From: Isoetes taiwanensis
Lineage: Eukaryota > Streptophyta > Lycopodiopsida > Isoetales > Isoetaceae
DNA: 64,000 nucleotides
Assembly: GCA_021234155.1 (NCBI GenBank)
Contig: JAJEKV010000006.1
Span: forward strand, 25,444,337-25,508,336
Direction: 5' to 3'
Shown here: positions 1 to 11,639 of the stretch, piece by piece
Numbering within the stretch: position 1 is the first letter of the stretch
Layout: every line of letters begins with the position of its first letter
Made by a program: the position numbers and the translations under genes
The notes under the pieces: model-generated
Database searches by the model: none
Told to the model about the DNA's origin: nothing
The model's input: only the letters and a program-made list of their open reading frames with translations

Positions 1-91
1 AATCGGTTCTCAAGCAAGAAATGGTATTCCTCAACCATAGTTCTTTAATAGAATAGAATAGATTTTTTAGCGTCCACGGAGACCAATTGGC

Positions 92-561
92 CTATGGGAC
101 CCAAACAAAAAAGAGAGCAGCAAGCATATTACTGACAGGATAAAAAAAACCCCACCAAGGGTTTTCGAGGGAAAAACTTAGCGAGCAATAAGTATCTTTG
201 GCATTGCACAATTGTATAGGACAGTTCAATACCGGGAATCCCTGAGGACACAAACCGAAGTCCGGTGCATCCATAATCTCCTGGAGGTATGACCCCAACA
301 AACCCACCGGACGCCAGAAGTCAATAACCGATGCAAATCTACCGCCGTGCACTAGTGATCAAACATATCGCCTCGGATATGGGCAAACGCCGCAGATCCG
401 AGGGCATGACATTCATCCTCAATGGCTCTGGTGGCAACACCGGGTAATGCCTTTGCTCGTGCTTCCCGAGCCCAACGCCCCGTTTCAATGCGGAGGCGAT
501 GTGCACCCGTGCGAATGGAAGCTATAAGTATGCGCTTCTTCATGGGCAGCTGGGTGTACAA
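92..561 (-). pseudogene. LINE ORF2 C-terminal region, frameshifted
   Basis: Two short minus-strand frames (561-352 and 352-92) continue the ORF2 C-terminus. The first has RTGAHRLRIETGRW and IEDECHALGSAAFAHIR, the latter a remnant of the C-terminal Cys/His region of plant LINE proteins; the second has SVIDFWRPVGLLGSYLQEI. They lie downstream of the RT core in the expected order and are separated from it by at least one frameshift. Boundaries are approximate. Confidence 0.7.
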
Positions 562-677
562 GTACTGGTGTGGGCCTCTCGTGAGCCTAGGATTGACTTG
601 CTGCTCTGCATCCTAGAGCTTGCGAAGGAAAGTAGCATCTAGGTACAGCTTAAGTGCCTTGTGATCTTTCTTTGTCC

Positions 678-1886
678 TTACATGTCCTTCCAACAGGATT
701 TTAGGCGTTGGGGACCCATCGCCATGGCCAAAGCAAGGTTGGGCAAACGTGTATCAGCCATAGCGACCACCTTCTGGAAGTAAATGATATGGCATTCCAA
801 TGCAGCCCGTTGAAGGGGTAGAAAACCTGTCTCCTGGAGTAGGATCTGGTATGGAACTGTGGACTTCACCCCAAGGGCTCGTACCAAGAAGGCCTTTTGC
901 ACCTGCTCAAGGTCTTTCCAGGTGTTGAGGGATATCATCGGACCCCACACTTCTACCCCATACAAAAGGACCGACTCGACCAAGGCCCGAAACAAGTGTG
1001 ACTGGTGGCCCCAGGCATACAACTCTGCCTTGTGGCTGTTGTTCTGCATGGCATATAGTGCTTTCCAACCTGCCGTGACCCGCAACCCGATGGCAGCATC
1101 CCAATGGGTGGTAGTTGAGAACTCGATCTCCAAGTACTTGTAGGTCGGAGCCACCTCTACATCTTGCCCCTGGTAAGTGAATGAGGGAAGCCTTGGCTGA
1201 TGGGATAATGAAACTAGCAGCACCCTAGTTTTGGCCAAGTTAACTCGCATGCCAGTGAATCTCCAAAAAGTGTCAAGAGCATCCAGGTGACGTTGCATGT
1301 ACTCTGGAGTATAGGCCAGGAGGTTGACATCATCAGCATATATGAGTTGCCGGATTGTGTGATGCATGAGATGGGCGCCCGCACCTCCATGCTCAGAGAG
1401 CCAATCTTCCAGTTGGTCAATGTATAGGCCAAAGAGTGTGGGGGAGAGGGGGCAACCCTGACGCACTCCAATACTACTGATTACCGGCTGTTCTGATGAT
1501 GTGATACGGCCTGAGCATGCCTTGTATATTCTATATACTGCATTCTGCAAGTCAATTGGGGTCCCCAGCTGCCACAGTCTATCCCATAGCCCGTCCGAGG
1601 GCCTCGTAATCAAAAGCTTTTGCAAAATCCATTAAACAACAAACATTGCAGGTTTTGCGCCGATTCCCGCTATCCTCAATCAATGTGCTTGAAATGAAGA
1701 TATGATCAATGGTGGAATGCCCGGGCCGAAAAGCCCGCCTGTAAGAAACTCGCACATCCGCCTCCTACGCCCCCATATTGTCAGCCGCCGCTCAAGGATG
1801 CCAGCCAACAGTTTTGCAAAGAGAGAGCTGACCATAATAGTACGATAGTTGATCGGGCATTGAGTTGTCCCCATGTATATGGGCAC
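678..1886 (-). pseudogene. LINE reverse transcriptase core
   Basis: The segment at 1886-1680 has the motif-1 block NYRTIMVSSLFAKLLAGI, in which a normal copy would copy RNA at the nicked target. After a frameshift near 1630-1700 the frame from 1625 to 678 carries GVRQGCPLSPTLF (RT motif 4 region) and the catalytic YADDVNLLA (two of the metal-binding aspartates), then the thumb and connection. The downstream block ALVESVLLYGVEVWGP is common to plant LINE-like ORF2 proteins. The open frame ends at 678 and the C-terminal part continues in other frames. Several disruptions make this a dead copy. Confidence 0.92.
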
Positions 1887-1901
1887 AACTCTACTAGTGG
1901 T

Positions 1902-2843
1902 TCACTGCGGAGGGAAGCCTTCTTGCAATGCTTTATTGAACAATACCGTGAGGACAGGCACTAGTGGAGGCCCAGCCCATTTCAGATGTTCCGCCTGCAT
2001 GCCATCTAAATCTGCTGCCTTCTCATTAGCTAGACATTGTAGGCCCATGATGACATCCCCCTCTGTGATGACCAGAGCCATGCCTATCTGTGGAGGGACT
2101 GGTGTCCGGCCCCCGAGCGGGTCGTAAAGCTGTTGCAAGTACTGTACCCATTGCTCCGAGGTGATGTTCCCTCGTGGGTCGCGGCGGTCTTGCTCAAGAC
2201 CCTTCTCCGAATGTCTTGGGGTGCCAATCCAGAGACCAAACATCTCGGCCGCTGATGCTCGCGAGGTATCCGCTTTCTTGTTCTTGAGAAAGGAGCGGTA
2301 TTGCCTGATGGCCTGTGGGCGGGAGGTGGGATCAGTGACTTGCCGGAGTGTGCGTTTGAGCTCCCGACACTCATCATCGAACCATCGGTTGCGGGGGAAG
2401 GTGGTAGTGCCCGAGGTTCGCCGTGAGCGGCCTCTCCCAAAGCATCTCAACAACCGTCGAGCGTGGGGTGAGTCAATTGAGCGGTTGCTCTTGAAGTGTG
2501 GGGAGTTGCGCCAGCCCCGCCGCATCATGCTCAAAGCAGCCGGCATAGGTCCCTCGTGACGGCCAGTAGTCCGTGCACGGTAGGGCACCTGGTGTGTTGA
2601 GGCAGTAGATGCACGGGGAGCCTGCCAATGGAGATGCATGAACAGGGGCTGGTGGTCCGAGTCCACTTCCTCAACCTGAGTGTCTGTTCCAATGGAAAAA
2701 TGGGTAACCAAGTGCAGATCCTGTTCCTCAACCAGTAGATAATCCATCACACTGGAGCCGCCCCCTTGGTTCTCCTGTCTACAAGTGCAGCAGCTGGAAG
2801 ATGGCCATTGTGCCAACCCATTAGCAACATTATGAGAAGACAT
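1902..2843 (-). pseudogene. LINE ORF2 fragment: C-terminal endonuclease plus start of RT
   Basis: This 313-codon open stretch begins inside an apurinic-type endonuclease domain. Near residues 30-75 it carries the block SVMDYLLVEE followed by the SDHQPL motif, the final catalytic Asp-His of the exonuclease-endonuclease-phosphatase fold used to nick target DNA. A basic linker follows, then the RT entry block NEKAADLDGMQAEHLKW near residues 275-292, which corresponds to RT motif 0. It is the upstream part of the same ORF2 whose RT core lies at 678-1886; the two are now in different frames, so the copy is not functional. The family assignment is firm, the exact clade is not. Confidence 0.88.
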
Positions 2844-3149
2844 GTACCAGGTTTATGACAACCAGAAACAACTATTTCAAAGACTTACGTGGCAGCAGTG
2901 CAGTTGATGCAGACAGTTCTAGTTTGCAACTTAGTTCTAAAATAGAAACTATAGACATGTTTTAAACACAGGAAGGTAAAAACAAACAATATATTTTAGT
3001 TCATTACTTTATTTATTGAAATACAACATAAAAACAAGTACAACACTGAATTGGCTTCCAATCTTTGAAAACAATTTGCTTCAAAATACGAAAGAAATAA
3101 ACATGGAATGAGTCATTCCAACTTGGACACATATGTCATCCACAAGAAT
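2844..3149. other. AT-rich gap between LINE and trihelix pseudogene
   Basis: No coding or structural RNA signal is visible. The stretch is AT-rich and probably represents sequence downstream (3') of the minus-strand trihelix-like gene, into which or next to which the LINE truncation point fell. Confidence 0.5.
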
Positions 3150-4175
3150 TCATTAAACAAACAAAGGAATCCTTCGACGGTTTTTCAAAGAGTCCTGTAA
3201 GGCTACGAGATAATACCTTCAACATCATGATTTTTTCCTCCTCGTAGCTGCACTTTTTTTTTCTCCAGTTCTAAACTCTCTTCATGAGCCTTCGCCTTCT
3301 TGTTGAATTCTGTCATAACACTCACAACTTTTGCTACCTCTACTGCAGCATTTTTATTTTCTTGGGTTTCTGGGCTACGATAGTGTGTTTCTCTTCATAT
3401 TCCGTTGGCATCTCCTTTGATGCTTTTCGTTTTTCTATACTGGGCACATCAAGTTCTTCAATCTCATCTAGATCTTCTGCCATGGGAGTATGGGAGTATG
3501 AGCATCACTTGCACTTTCATGAGCATAGCACACAACGTGTATTGATCTATAAGATCATAACACCTGCATGTTTCACTCCTCTCAGAACCAGACACATTAT
3601 TCTGATTTTTATTGGCCTTGTACTCCTTATAAACTGTTTGCCACTTCTTCCTGCAAGTCTCACTATCCTTGTCCAAATCGGGCACTTAGATACCAATTGC
3701 ACGTACAATTTATGCCAAATATCAACACCTTGTCTACTAACTTTAGTCAGAAACTCTTCGTGCATCTGTCCCACGAAGATGAATAAGTGTAACTACCCAA
3801 TGATCCTTCAAGTTAGTGCCCCTGCCCTTCACAATATCTCTTGCTGGCATATTAGTAACCTTGGGTTTACGACCACGCTTCTTTTTTTCACCCGGTGCAT
3901 CATTCTGAAATACAGGTGGATAGGTGAAAATGCCAGCAGGATGAAGAGCAAGCAGGATGAGGAGCAGACAATTCAGACACTTCTGAAAAGGCTGAATGCA
4001 CAACATAACGATAATGTATACGGCTAATAGGACGGTAGTAATAGTGAACAAGCAGAGGTGTTGGTTGGATGCTTGGCATGTCTGGAGAGGAATTCTCATC
4101 AATGCCTTGAGAAAGTGGAACGAAAGAGGAATAACTTGATTGGGACATCTGGCTATAAGGCTCAAATCTGGTCAT
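3150..4175 (-). pseudogene. Trihelix/SANT (Myb-like) DNA-binding protein, decayed
   Basis: The minus strand from the ATG at 4175 reads a Ser/Pro-rich N-terminus, then (in a shifted frame, about 3880-3800) an AT-hook-like basic stretch KKKRGRKPK, then a single SANT/trihelix domain spread over three frames. The three spaced tryptophans of such domains are visible in NLKDHWVVTLIHLRG, GVDIWHKLYVQLV and CRKKWQTVYKEYKANK. A charged helical C-terminus with ALELEKKK-like content follows to about 3150. Proteins of this type act as nuclear DNA-binding factors, and a similar Myb-like protein partners the PIF/Harbinger transposase; no transposase is seen here. Multiple frameshifts and stops show decay. 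It may be a host gene relic or part of a Harbinger element. Confidence 0.75.
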
Positions 4176-6049
4176 GTCTAGAAAGAAAGCAAAGCAAGAA
4201 GGAAGATTAAAAACTAGAAGAAAGATTAAAAACTCTACTTATATAGAGCTAAATTTTCTAGAAAAAATCTATAAAATGTACATCATTTTCTAACTTCTTT
4301 CAAATAGAGCATTCTATCTATTGCAAATTGATGATCATTCAAATTATATGCATAAATTGAACATGGACAATCCAAACGAAATGTCATTTTAAAGCATAGA
4401 TGTAAATCTGAATTAAATGTTCTCATATTGGAAGCCTAAAATTCGTATTAACAAAGTAATGACCTCTTACTTGCAGAATGGCAATGGCGCTGGCAAAGTT
4501 GAGTTCAAGAAACAGAGGAGATTTCCGATGGAGGAAAACTGCATGCCCAGTTTGGCAAGGAGTATCCCGCTTTGCAACTTGCAAATTTCATGGGCAGGAA
4601 CGTCTCCCATTGATTCTATCTTGCAGTCTTATTCTGTTCTGGGGGATTTCCCTCGGAATAAAATGGTACGGAATGGAATTGGGATGTGTCCCATTTGATG
4701 TAGTAGAAAACCAAAGTTTTTTCCTTTTCTGATGTGGCACAAAGGTAATGGCTAAAAAATAAGACACTTAAAGTAGGGAATATATAGAAGTTTCTTTTAT
4801 ACACCATGATAGAGTTTCATGCTTCCAAGTTGTTTAATAGATTCTCCTTTGTTTCAAACAAAGCCATTGACGTCCCATTTGCGCTATTTTGGAGTGTTAA
4901 AGCCATTTTTGATGCAAAACTAAAAGATATTTTGCATCATTCAACCATGCCTCTTTTGTTTAGCTAAGGAAATGCTATTCTATTCATCGTCCTTGTCTTG
5001 CATGATGAAATCCTCGACAAGAAGTTAAAATCACAAGACATAATCCTTTGTTTAGGAAGAAGTTAAAATAAAATTTGTTTAGAAAGAATTTAAATTTATC
5101 TCAACACATCCAGATTGAAATACCGATTAGAAGAAAGTGCATGGCCTTGGAATTATCGAGCAAGGGTTATGCACAAGGCCTACGTCAAATCACAAGCAGA
5201 AAGTTGTGACTTTGGGTTATGAAATACTGATTAGATGTGGTAAAAGGAGTCATAAATGAATCCAAAGCTAGCCTTTCCTGAGAAGCTTGACTGACGAACA
5301 ACTGACATTCTATGCTATACTCAGGAAGCGTCAACAACAAACCAACAAACTGAGCTAACCGAACTGAAATAAATAGACTAACTGTCTTGCTGGACCTAGA
5401 CACACCTTGACAACTAGGCAAAATGCCCAAGCACAGTCCTACTATCAAGCAAGACTGGGCCAGCAGACTAACCGAGAACCAACCCTAGATGTATGTCTAT
5501 GTCCTAGAAAATACTCTACCCACTGACGCCTGAGTCTAGAGAAATATCATGGAAGACAATACTAACTCAAGAAGGGGGAGACGACCGACACTCAAGGGAG
5601 GGATAAAGCATATTTCTATTGAAAGACTCTAGACCTGTGCAAGGATCCGTAAGAAGCAAACATAAATGCCAATGCAACTGAACCAAGGCCAAGACCAGAG
5701 CTCTCAAGATGGGTTGGGGGGAAAAGAAAGAATAAATAAAGATCAATGTGGCTAATAGAGCAACATGGACAATCAAGACTTAAAGGATTGAAGAAATACA
5801 TGATAACGCAAAGGGACAAGATAAAGAGAATGGCAAGGAAGAGTACTAACTATGTCCTCCATAATAAGAATAATCCCAAGGTGCATAACCAAATCTCGAG
5901 TCCCAACACAAGGGAGTCACGAGTACAGGCTTCTTCTTCCATGCAGCTAAGAGGCATGGCATGACATCAACTATATCCTCATTGCTTTTGCCAAATGGCT
6001 CGGTGCTTACAGATCCAACAGAATTCAAGCATCTGCATAACTGCTTTTA
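4176..6049. other. No recognisable gene
   Basis: Short open stretches exist but none has a domain, codon pattern or neighbour relationship I can support. Composition is ordinary AT-rich intergenic sequence. Confidence 0.5.
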
Positions 6050-6124
6050 TACTTTTTTTGCTGAGAAAATATCTTTCCTTTCAGTCAGAAATGCGAGATG
6101 CAGTTTTGTCTAGGATTTTTCCCA

Positions 6125-7156
6125 TCATCTCTGACGAGCAGAGACGGCTATGACAGTGGATAATTTAGGTTCGACAGTCTTTGAATTAAAAAGATGCAAA
6201 TGCCCAGGTTTGGATGGTTTGCCAATTGAGTTATTCCGGGAGTATTGGGAATGGATGGATCCAGATGTGTATGATACTTTTTGTGTTTTTTGGCGGTCTA
6301 CTGCTTTGGATAGAATTCTAAAGACAGGTGCCATCTCACTCATCCCCAAGGTCAAAGATGCTCAGACTATTTCAAATTGGTGACCCATCACCTTATTGTC
6401 ATGCGTATATAAAATCTTTGCCAAGGCTTTTGCAGAGTGGGTGAAGGACATCTTGGCAGAGTCCATCTCAACAACCCAATTAGATTTTCTTCCAAAATGA
6501 TGCGTTCTGAACCATGTTGCTACTGCTTACGAAGGAATCTATTGGGCACATAAGCAAACCTTCCAGTTGTTTACCTTAAGCTTGATTTTACGAAGATTTA
6601 CGACAGTATTAGCTGGGAGTTCATGCATCGATGTATGCTTAGATTGGGATTTGGAGAATAATTCACATCAGGCATTATGAACCTGCATGTTTCTGCTCTG
6701 GCGACTGTTATATTTCATGGTGAGACATTATAAACCTACATGTTTCACAATTGTCCGAGAGGCTTTGTCGCAGTTATTCATCGTTGCAACCACAGAGGGA
6801 CTTCTCTATGGTCTCGCAATGGAGGATGTCACACAAAAGATTTGCAATCAATATGCAGATAATACGTTCCGCTTTCTAATTGATCACTAACTCTGAGAAT
6901 CTAGAAGCTACCAAATTGCTTTTAGACACATTTTCACTGCCTTCCAATGTCCTTGTGGGGTGGCAGAAGTGTACAACTTTATGGATGTTGGATACTGCGA
7001 CTATGACGTGTGTTCATGATTATCCATAAAAATTATTTGCTCATGGACAGGACACCAAGTTGCTGGAGATTCCAATTGGCATCCATGCTACGGCTGGTGC
7101 TGCATGAGAGGAGATCTTTAAGGGTTTGGAGAAGCACTTGTTCTGGTGGTCCACAG
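6125..7156 (+). pseudogene. LINE reverse transcriptase, upstream half
   Basis: The frame at 6150-6383 has RCKCPGLDGLPIELFREYW (RT motif 0) and ISLIPKVKDAQTISNW; beyond a stop, RPITLLSCVYKIFAKAFAEW (motif 1) follows. At about 6855-6880 the catalytic box reads NQYADNTFRFLID, with YADN instead of YADD, so the second catalytic aspartate is lost. The text continues to KGLEKHLFWWSTA at the insertion point. Stops and frameshifts make it non-functional. Confidence 0.87.
7149..7156. repeat. Left 8-bp target-site duplication (GTCCACAG)
   Basis: Exact match to 7720-7727, immediately outside the MITE terminal inverted repeats. Confidence 0.95.
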
Positions 7157-7719
7157 CAGGGAAAAAATTACTAAAGTCATATTTTAGATTAGCTAGAACA
7201 ACTTTGGCTAATTTAACCCAAAATACATAGGAAAACTTTCGAATGTTTGGCTAAAGTTGAATAATTTTCCTTTACTAGTTTTGAATGTTTGGCTATTTTT
7301 TGTTTGAACCTTTATATAAACTTTAGCCAAACATTTATGCTATGCCAAACTTTTTATTGTACGAACATATTAATAATAGAAATCTACTAGTTGGAGAACA
7401 AAAAACTGTCCATCTAATATAGTATTAGCAACCTCTACTCCATAATCTCATATTTTACATTAGCTATTAAAAAGTATGGCTAATCTATCCCTAAATGCAT
7501 AGGAAAACTTTCGAACATTTGGCTAAAGTGGAAGAATTTTTCCTCTCCTTCTTTCTTATGTTTGGCTAAACCTTGGTGTAAGGGAGGTCAACTTTGAAAA
7601 TATTTGGCGATTTTTTTCTTTTTTCCAAAAATTTTCTCCTTTATAGTTTAGCCGTACTTTTTCCAAAAATGTCCAAAAAATTGCCATTTGGCTAATATTA
7701 GCCGCTATTTTTTTCCCTG
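7157..7719. mobile_element. hAT-type MITE inserted in LINE
   Basis: A 563-bp insertion starts CAGGGAAAAAA and ends TTTTTTCCCTG, a perfect 11-bp terminal inverted repeat of the CAGGG...CCCTG class typical of hAT transposons. It is flanked on both sides by GTCCACAG, an exact 8-bp target-site duplication, the hAT length. Removing the element and one duplication restores the LINE reading (HLFWWSTA then KVSLVGH). It has no transposase frame, so it must have been mobilised in trans. Internally two copies of a block containing CATAGGAAAACTTTCGAA and TTTGGCTAAAG lie about 270 bp apart, near 7228 and 7497. Confidence 0.95.
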
Positions 7720-7727
7720 GTCCACAG
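7720..7727. repeat. Right 8-bp target-site duplication (GTCCACAG)
   Basis: Exact match to 7149-7156; it shares the LINE codons of the insertion site. Confidence 0.95.
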
Positions 7728-8330
7728 CAAAGGTGTCTCTTGTGGGTCACATTACAGTGGCCAAGTCAGTCCTTAGTAGTACCCATATCTATATAGCATC
7801 CTCATTACTAGCCCCACAGATCAAAGTACGTGACTCATTGCAATAGTTCGAAACTTTATATGGGTGGATACTAAGAAAGGTGTTGTGATTAAGGTGGCTT
7901 GGTCGAAATGCGTCCTTCCAAAATGGGCAAGTGGTCTGGGTATGATGGCCTTCTTACTGCAGAGCAAAGTTCTTATTTCAAAGTTCATTTTGAGACTCCA
8001 AATGGTGAAGATGACTCTTCTGGTTTACGCCTTCTTAGACAAGCTCTTTGGTCATTATATCCCTCTAGGAAATGGGCATTATTTCAGCCTCTGCAGCCTT
8101 TTCCAAATGCATCTCAATTTCTGCGTGGATTGTTGACAGCATGGGATGTAGTCAAACATCTCTTTTGACAACTTGGAGACTCCATGGTGGTGGGCATCAC
8201 TGCCTCCATACCCCTCAGTATCTTCCAATTGATTCTTATCGTTAATCTCCTATTCTGGAGTAATTATATTGTGCTTCAGAATCATGCTCATGTGGCATTT
8301 TTTGTGCCTACACAGGTTGATGAGACGTGT
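7728..8330 (+). pseudogene. LINE ORF2 C-terminal half
   Basis: Downstream of the MITE the plus strand reads KVSLVGHITVAKSVL and then, at about 7885-7950, KVAWSKCVLPKWASGLG, the well-conserved region after the RT of plant LINE proteins. The frame at 7899-8168 ends with FPNASQFLRGLLTAWDVVKH, a tail segment also recognisable in the minus-strand LINE relic near 55.9 kb. Frameshifts near 7960 and stops beyond 8168 show decay. Confidence 0.82.
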
Positions 8331-8390
8331 AAATTTTTATTTTTTATATATGAATAATAAACTTTTGGCTTTAGGCCCTTCAAAAAGGGG

Positions 8391-9949
8391 GATGATACAA
8401 GCAACAAAGTCCAAGAACATATTAAGTGCATCATTTCATGCAAGTTGAAAGAAAGGACCAATCGTATGCGATGTTTAACAACTAAGTCAAGGGGCTTGAT
8501 AAATCTAAAAGTTAAATTAGTAATGCGGACTCTATAAACCTGTAGAAATAAGGTCAACAAAAACCATGCAAAATATAATAATCATGCTAGATATAGCATG
8601 CTAACCAAACATCAAGAATACCCATGCATAACCCCAGTAGAGCAATAGGACCAGTCGGACTAAAGGCAACACAAAATTAAACTATGCAAAAAATGGAAGA
8701 GCTAGGAACAAAAAATTGATCAATAGGAAAAAACTTAGAGCAATTGAAAAACCTAGCCAGTGGATTATAAAAATGTGAAATATGATCCAGCAAAGACACA
8801 AATTGTATGCAAGGTCCTATTTGGGACCTCGGGAGGGAGGGGGGGGTGTGTGTTGGTATTGGCATGACGCATATGCCATACCATATAGATGTCAAAGAAG
8901 GGTACTAAGAGGGGTACTGCCCAAACTTGCCACACGGTGTTTTATGTTGAGTTCGGTATGCGTGGACTACATTCTGATCGCAGTCTACACATAGTCCTCT
9001 TACGGAGGATACAACGTCATCCTCTGTACTCACTTTCTTTTATTTGATGATATCTGCCACTTCTAGTTCGGCCAGAGTCGTCTCATACTTTTTAATTTAT
9101 ATTTGGGGATCAAGTACTTTCTACATGTTTACTCTCCATCACTTTTGGCCTTATTAAAATGCTATGGAGTTGTCAGGGTGGGGTGCTAAATCAATGTAAA
9201 AAGAGAGTCTCTCGTCTCACCACATGCTGGTGCCCAACTGTAGATGGTGCCTTTCCTAGATAATATTATCCCTTTTGATACAATCTACAATTTATTGCTC
9301 CTAAACACTCATATCCAACTCCTTCAAGTGCCTTAATAGGATGGTTACCTCACCCTCTATATGATAATGTCCTAAAATATATTAAAGTTAAACAATATAG
9401 TCCATTATCTAAGCATCAATCATTGTTTTTTGAAGCATTGGAATTTTGAATGAAACTCCACATGCCAATTACTCATATGCAGGATGGGAGATCCTCAAAA
9501 GCACCTTCTTTCTTCATGATTATCATGTAAACTTGCCTTGGCAATGCAACCCCTTGCTATCCAATAAAACTTCTAAGTCAGAATTGCAATTCTAGTCGCA
9601 TGTCTTTATGCAAACGTTGTTGCAACTTACATGCATATACATTATATATAAGGTAATACTATGTTTGTATATGCTCCTTCTAGGTAGCTAGAAACTTTCA
9701 TTGTGGTAACTTATGTTCCTTTGATGCTTAAACTCATACAAGAGTACAAAGTTGTCAATGATATACAATTTTTTTGATATCATTTTAACAACAAGCACCA
9801 GTGTTTGTATCTATAATGTACATATAAATCTTACTGCAGTAGTTTTTATATTTTTAACTTAAATTTTCAATATACAAGAAAGAGAAAACCCCCTATGAGA
9901 ACCTTCATCGACTTCTCGCCTCCTGACTACCCTCCACAGGTATAGCAGT
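8391..9949. other. No recognisable gene
   Basis: AT-rich sequence without domains, tRNA-like boxes or long repeats that I can support. It ends at the left boundary of the large gypsy element; the 5 bases before the LTR are gcagt. Confidence 0.5.
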
Positions 9950-11626
9950 TGTGACGTCCCCTACTCGTATACGGTGCCCTCACCGTATACAAACAGGAGT
10001 TCATCCCCTATACCAGCTCCGTGCTGATACAGGGCCCTCCACATGACACTGCAACCATGACGGGTTCCAGTGGGAAGAGTGAAGGGGTCATTTTACCCCG
10101 TCTCCCTCAGGGCCTACCTAGCTGCGGAAGCGTAAACATACATGTCAGTACATAACATAGCACATATCCACCTCGAAGGGTGGTCCATCACATCTGCATA
10201 AACAAGGTGAGCACAATGCATGCGGGGGAGTCCTACCCAAGGCTTCGGACTCAAGGGATGACCCGGCGGCTTGGTCTCGGGGTTCATTGCGCATTTAATT
10301 CATGACAATGGATTTGGGCGGCATATGAACATGGCATAGGGTTGTCCACTCCATCCGCCCCTCCCCTCGCACACACTTTGCGAGTAGGGGAAAAAGTGTT
10401 GGGACCCGACCAGTAGCCCGCCCGGATGCATAGCCAAAGGGCTATTCCTGGGATTCATCCTCCCAGTTCCGATGGGGCGGTAGGGATCACTCCCTCCAGA
10501 GATCTACATCTTGACTCAAGGTGACTAGAGGGCCACTTGCCCTTATTCGACCGAACCCACCGGAAAGTGAACACCACTTCCGCGGGTGTCGAGCCCATGC
10601 CTTGCCCACACGCCAGTGGCAAAGCCATCGGACCTAGTCACAATGATCCCCAGTAGGCTTTACACACCGGAGGGATGGTTCAAGAGTCGAGGACATGAAC
10701 CTCCTTCTTAGCCGGGTCTGCCCCCTTCACCCACAACCCGGGTGTGGCTCTTGTGCCAAAGGCGAATCTACAATGTGCTAGAGAGGCTACTCTAGGAGCA
10801 TCTACTACCAAGCTTTGGGTCTCTACCCCCTTCCCAATACAAGGAGTTCATAGAGATACATCATCCATATACATCTGGAAAGAACTAAAGAACTATATCT
10901 AATCTACATCATAGAGTTAGGTTCTTTAGTTAGAGGCTGGTATCTAGAGATCTAGAAATTGCTATGGGCAATTTAATAGGCTAAACCTACTGATTCTATG
11001 ACTAAAATAGGGTTTAGACTATCTAATTGGCCCAATACCTGATCCTTGAGTGGCTCCTCCTGACCTGAGCTCGATCATCCTGCTGAAACGCTCGAATCAA
11101 GGAAAATTGATGGTGCAATTCTCCCAGGCAGAGTCTGGGAGGCAGTTTTGGCTGTTGAGGCAGCCAAAACAGAGTTCTAAAGCCCTAGAACGAAATTGGG
11201 CAAGTTAGGGTTTTCCACCCTATATAGACAAGGGGGTTGGCTAGGGTTTCCAATTATCCCCTTTTGGCATGTGGGATAATTGGAAATGGGCCCACTTGCC
11301 TTTAAGGGCTAGGTGGCCAAATGTGCCCACATGGAAATGTGTGCACCCAAATGTGCTCACATGGAAATGTATGCACATTAATTGCACCTATGGGTGTGGC
11401 CCACTTGGCATCAAGTGGCCATATGGGAAAATGTGCACCTAAGTGAATGTGCACATTGTTTAATGTGCACATTAATAAATGCACACTCCTTGCACGTTGC
11501 CCCCTAGGGCTACTAACCTAGCTACACGTTATGCATACCGCGTCGGTCGGGGTGGCGTGTCTGGCGTAATGACGAGGGCGCATGCGATATCGCCCCGGGA
11601 CGTGATATCGCGTCACGAACGTCACA
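9950..11626 (-). repeat. 3' LTR of the large gypsy element (1677 bp)
   Basis: On the minus strand it starts TGTGACGTTCG (11626) and ends GGGGACGTCACA (9950). Its inner end abuts a polypurine tract. Positions 9950-10900 match 21640-22578, the remaining part of the 5' LTR. Parts also resemble the LTR at 25961-27459, for example the AGGGGCGGATGGAGTGGAC block, showing that the two elements belong to related families. Confidence 0.95.
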
Positions 11627-11639
11627 TTCTCCCCACCTT
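11627..11639 (-). other. Polypurine tract (plus-strand primer site)
   Basis: The minus strand reads AAGGTGGGGAGAA immediately before the 3' LTR start TGTGACG. This is the position and composition expected for the primer of second-strand DNA synthesis. Confidence 0.9.

Larger units (their letters stand above)
90..2843 (-). mobile_element. LINE (L1-like non-LTR retrotransposon), 5'-truncated and decayed
   Basis: Reading the minus strand from 2843 down to about 90 gives, in order, the end of an endonuclease domain, reverse transcriptase motifs and a C-terminal region typical of plant LINE ORF2. The reading frame is broken between about 1902 and 1625 and again between 678 and 352. The N-terminal half of the endonuclease and ORF1 are missing, as expected for 5' truncation during target-primed reverse transcription. 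I see no clear poly(A) tail or target-site duplication at the left end, so the exact 3' boundary is uncertain. Confidence 0.9.
6050..8390 (+). mobile_element. Second LINE relic, split by a MITE
   Basis: Plus-strand LINE ORF2 remnants run from about 6125 to 7156 and resume at 7728, continuing to about 8330. The two halves read through when the intervening 563-bp hAT-type insertion (7157-7719) and one copy of its 8-bp target duplication are set aside. The order RT motif 0, motif 1, catalytic YADN, then the downstream KVAWSKCVLP block and the tail ending in LLTAWDVVKHLF is that of a plant L1-like ORF2. Many stops are present. The 3' end is placed near 8390, where similarity to LINE-type coding ends. 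Confidence 0.88.
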
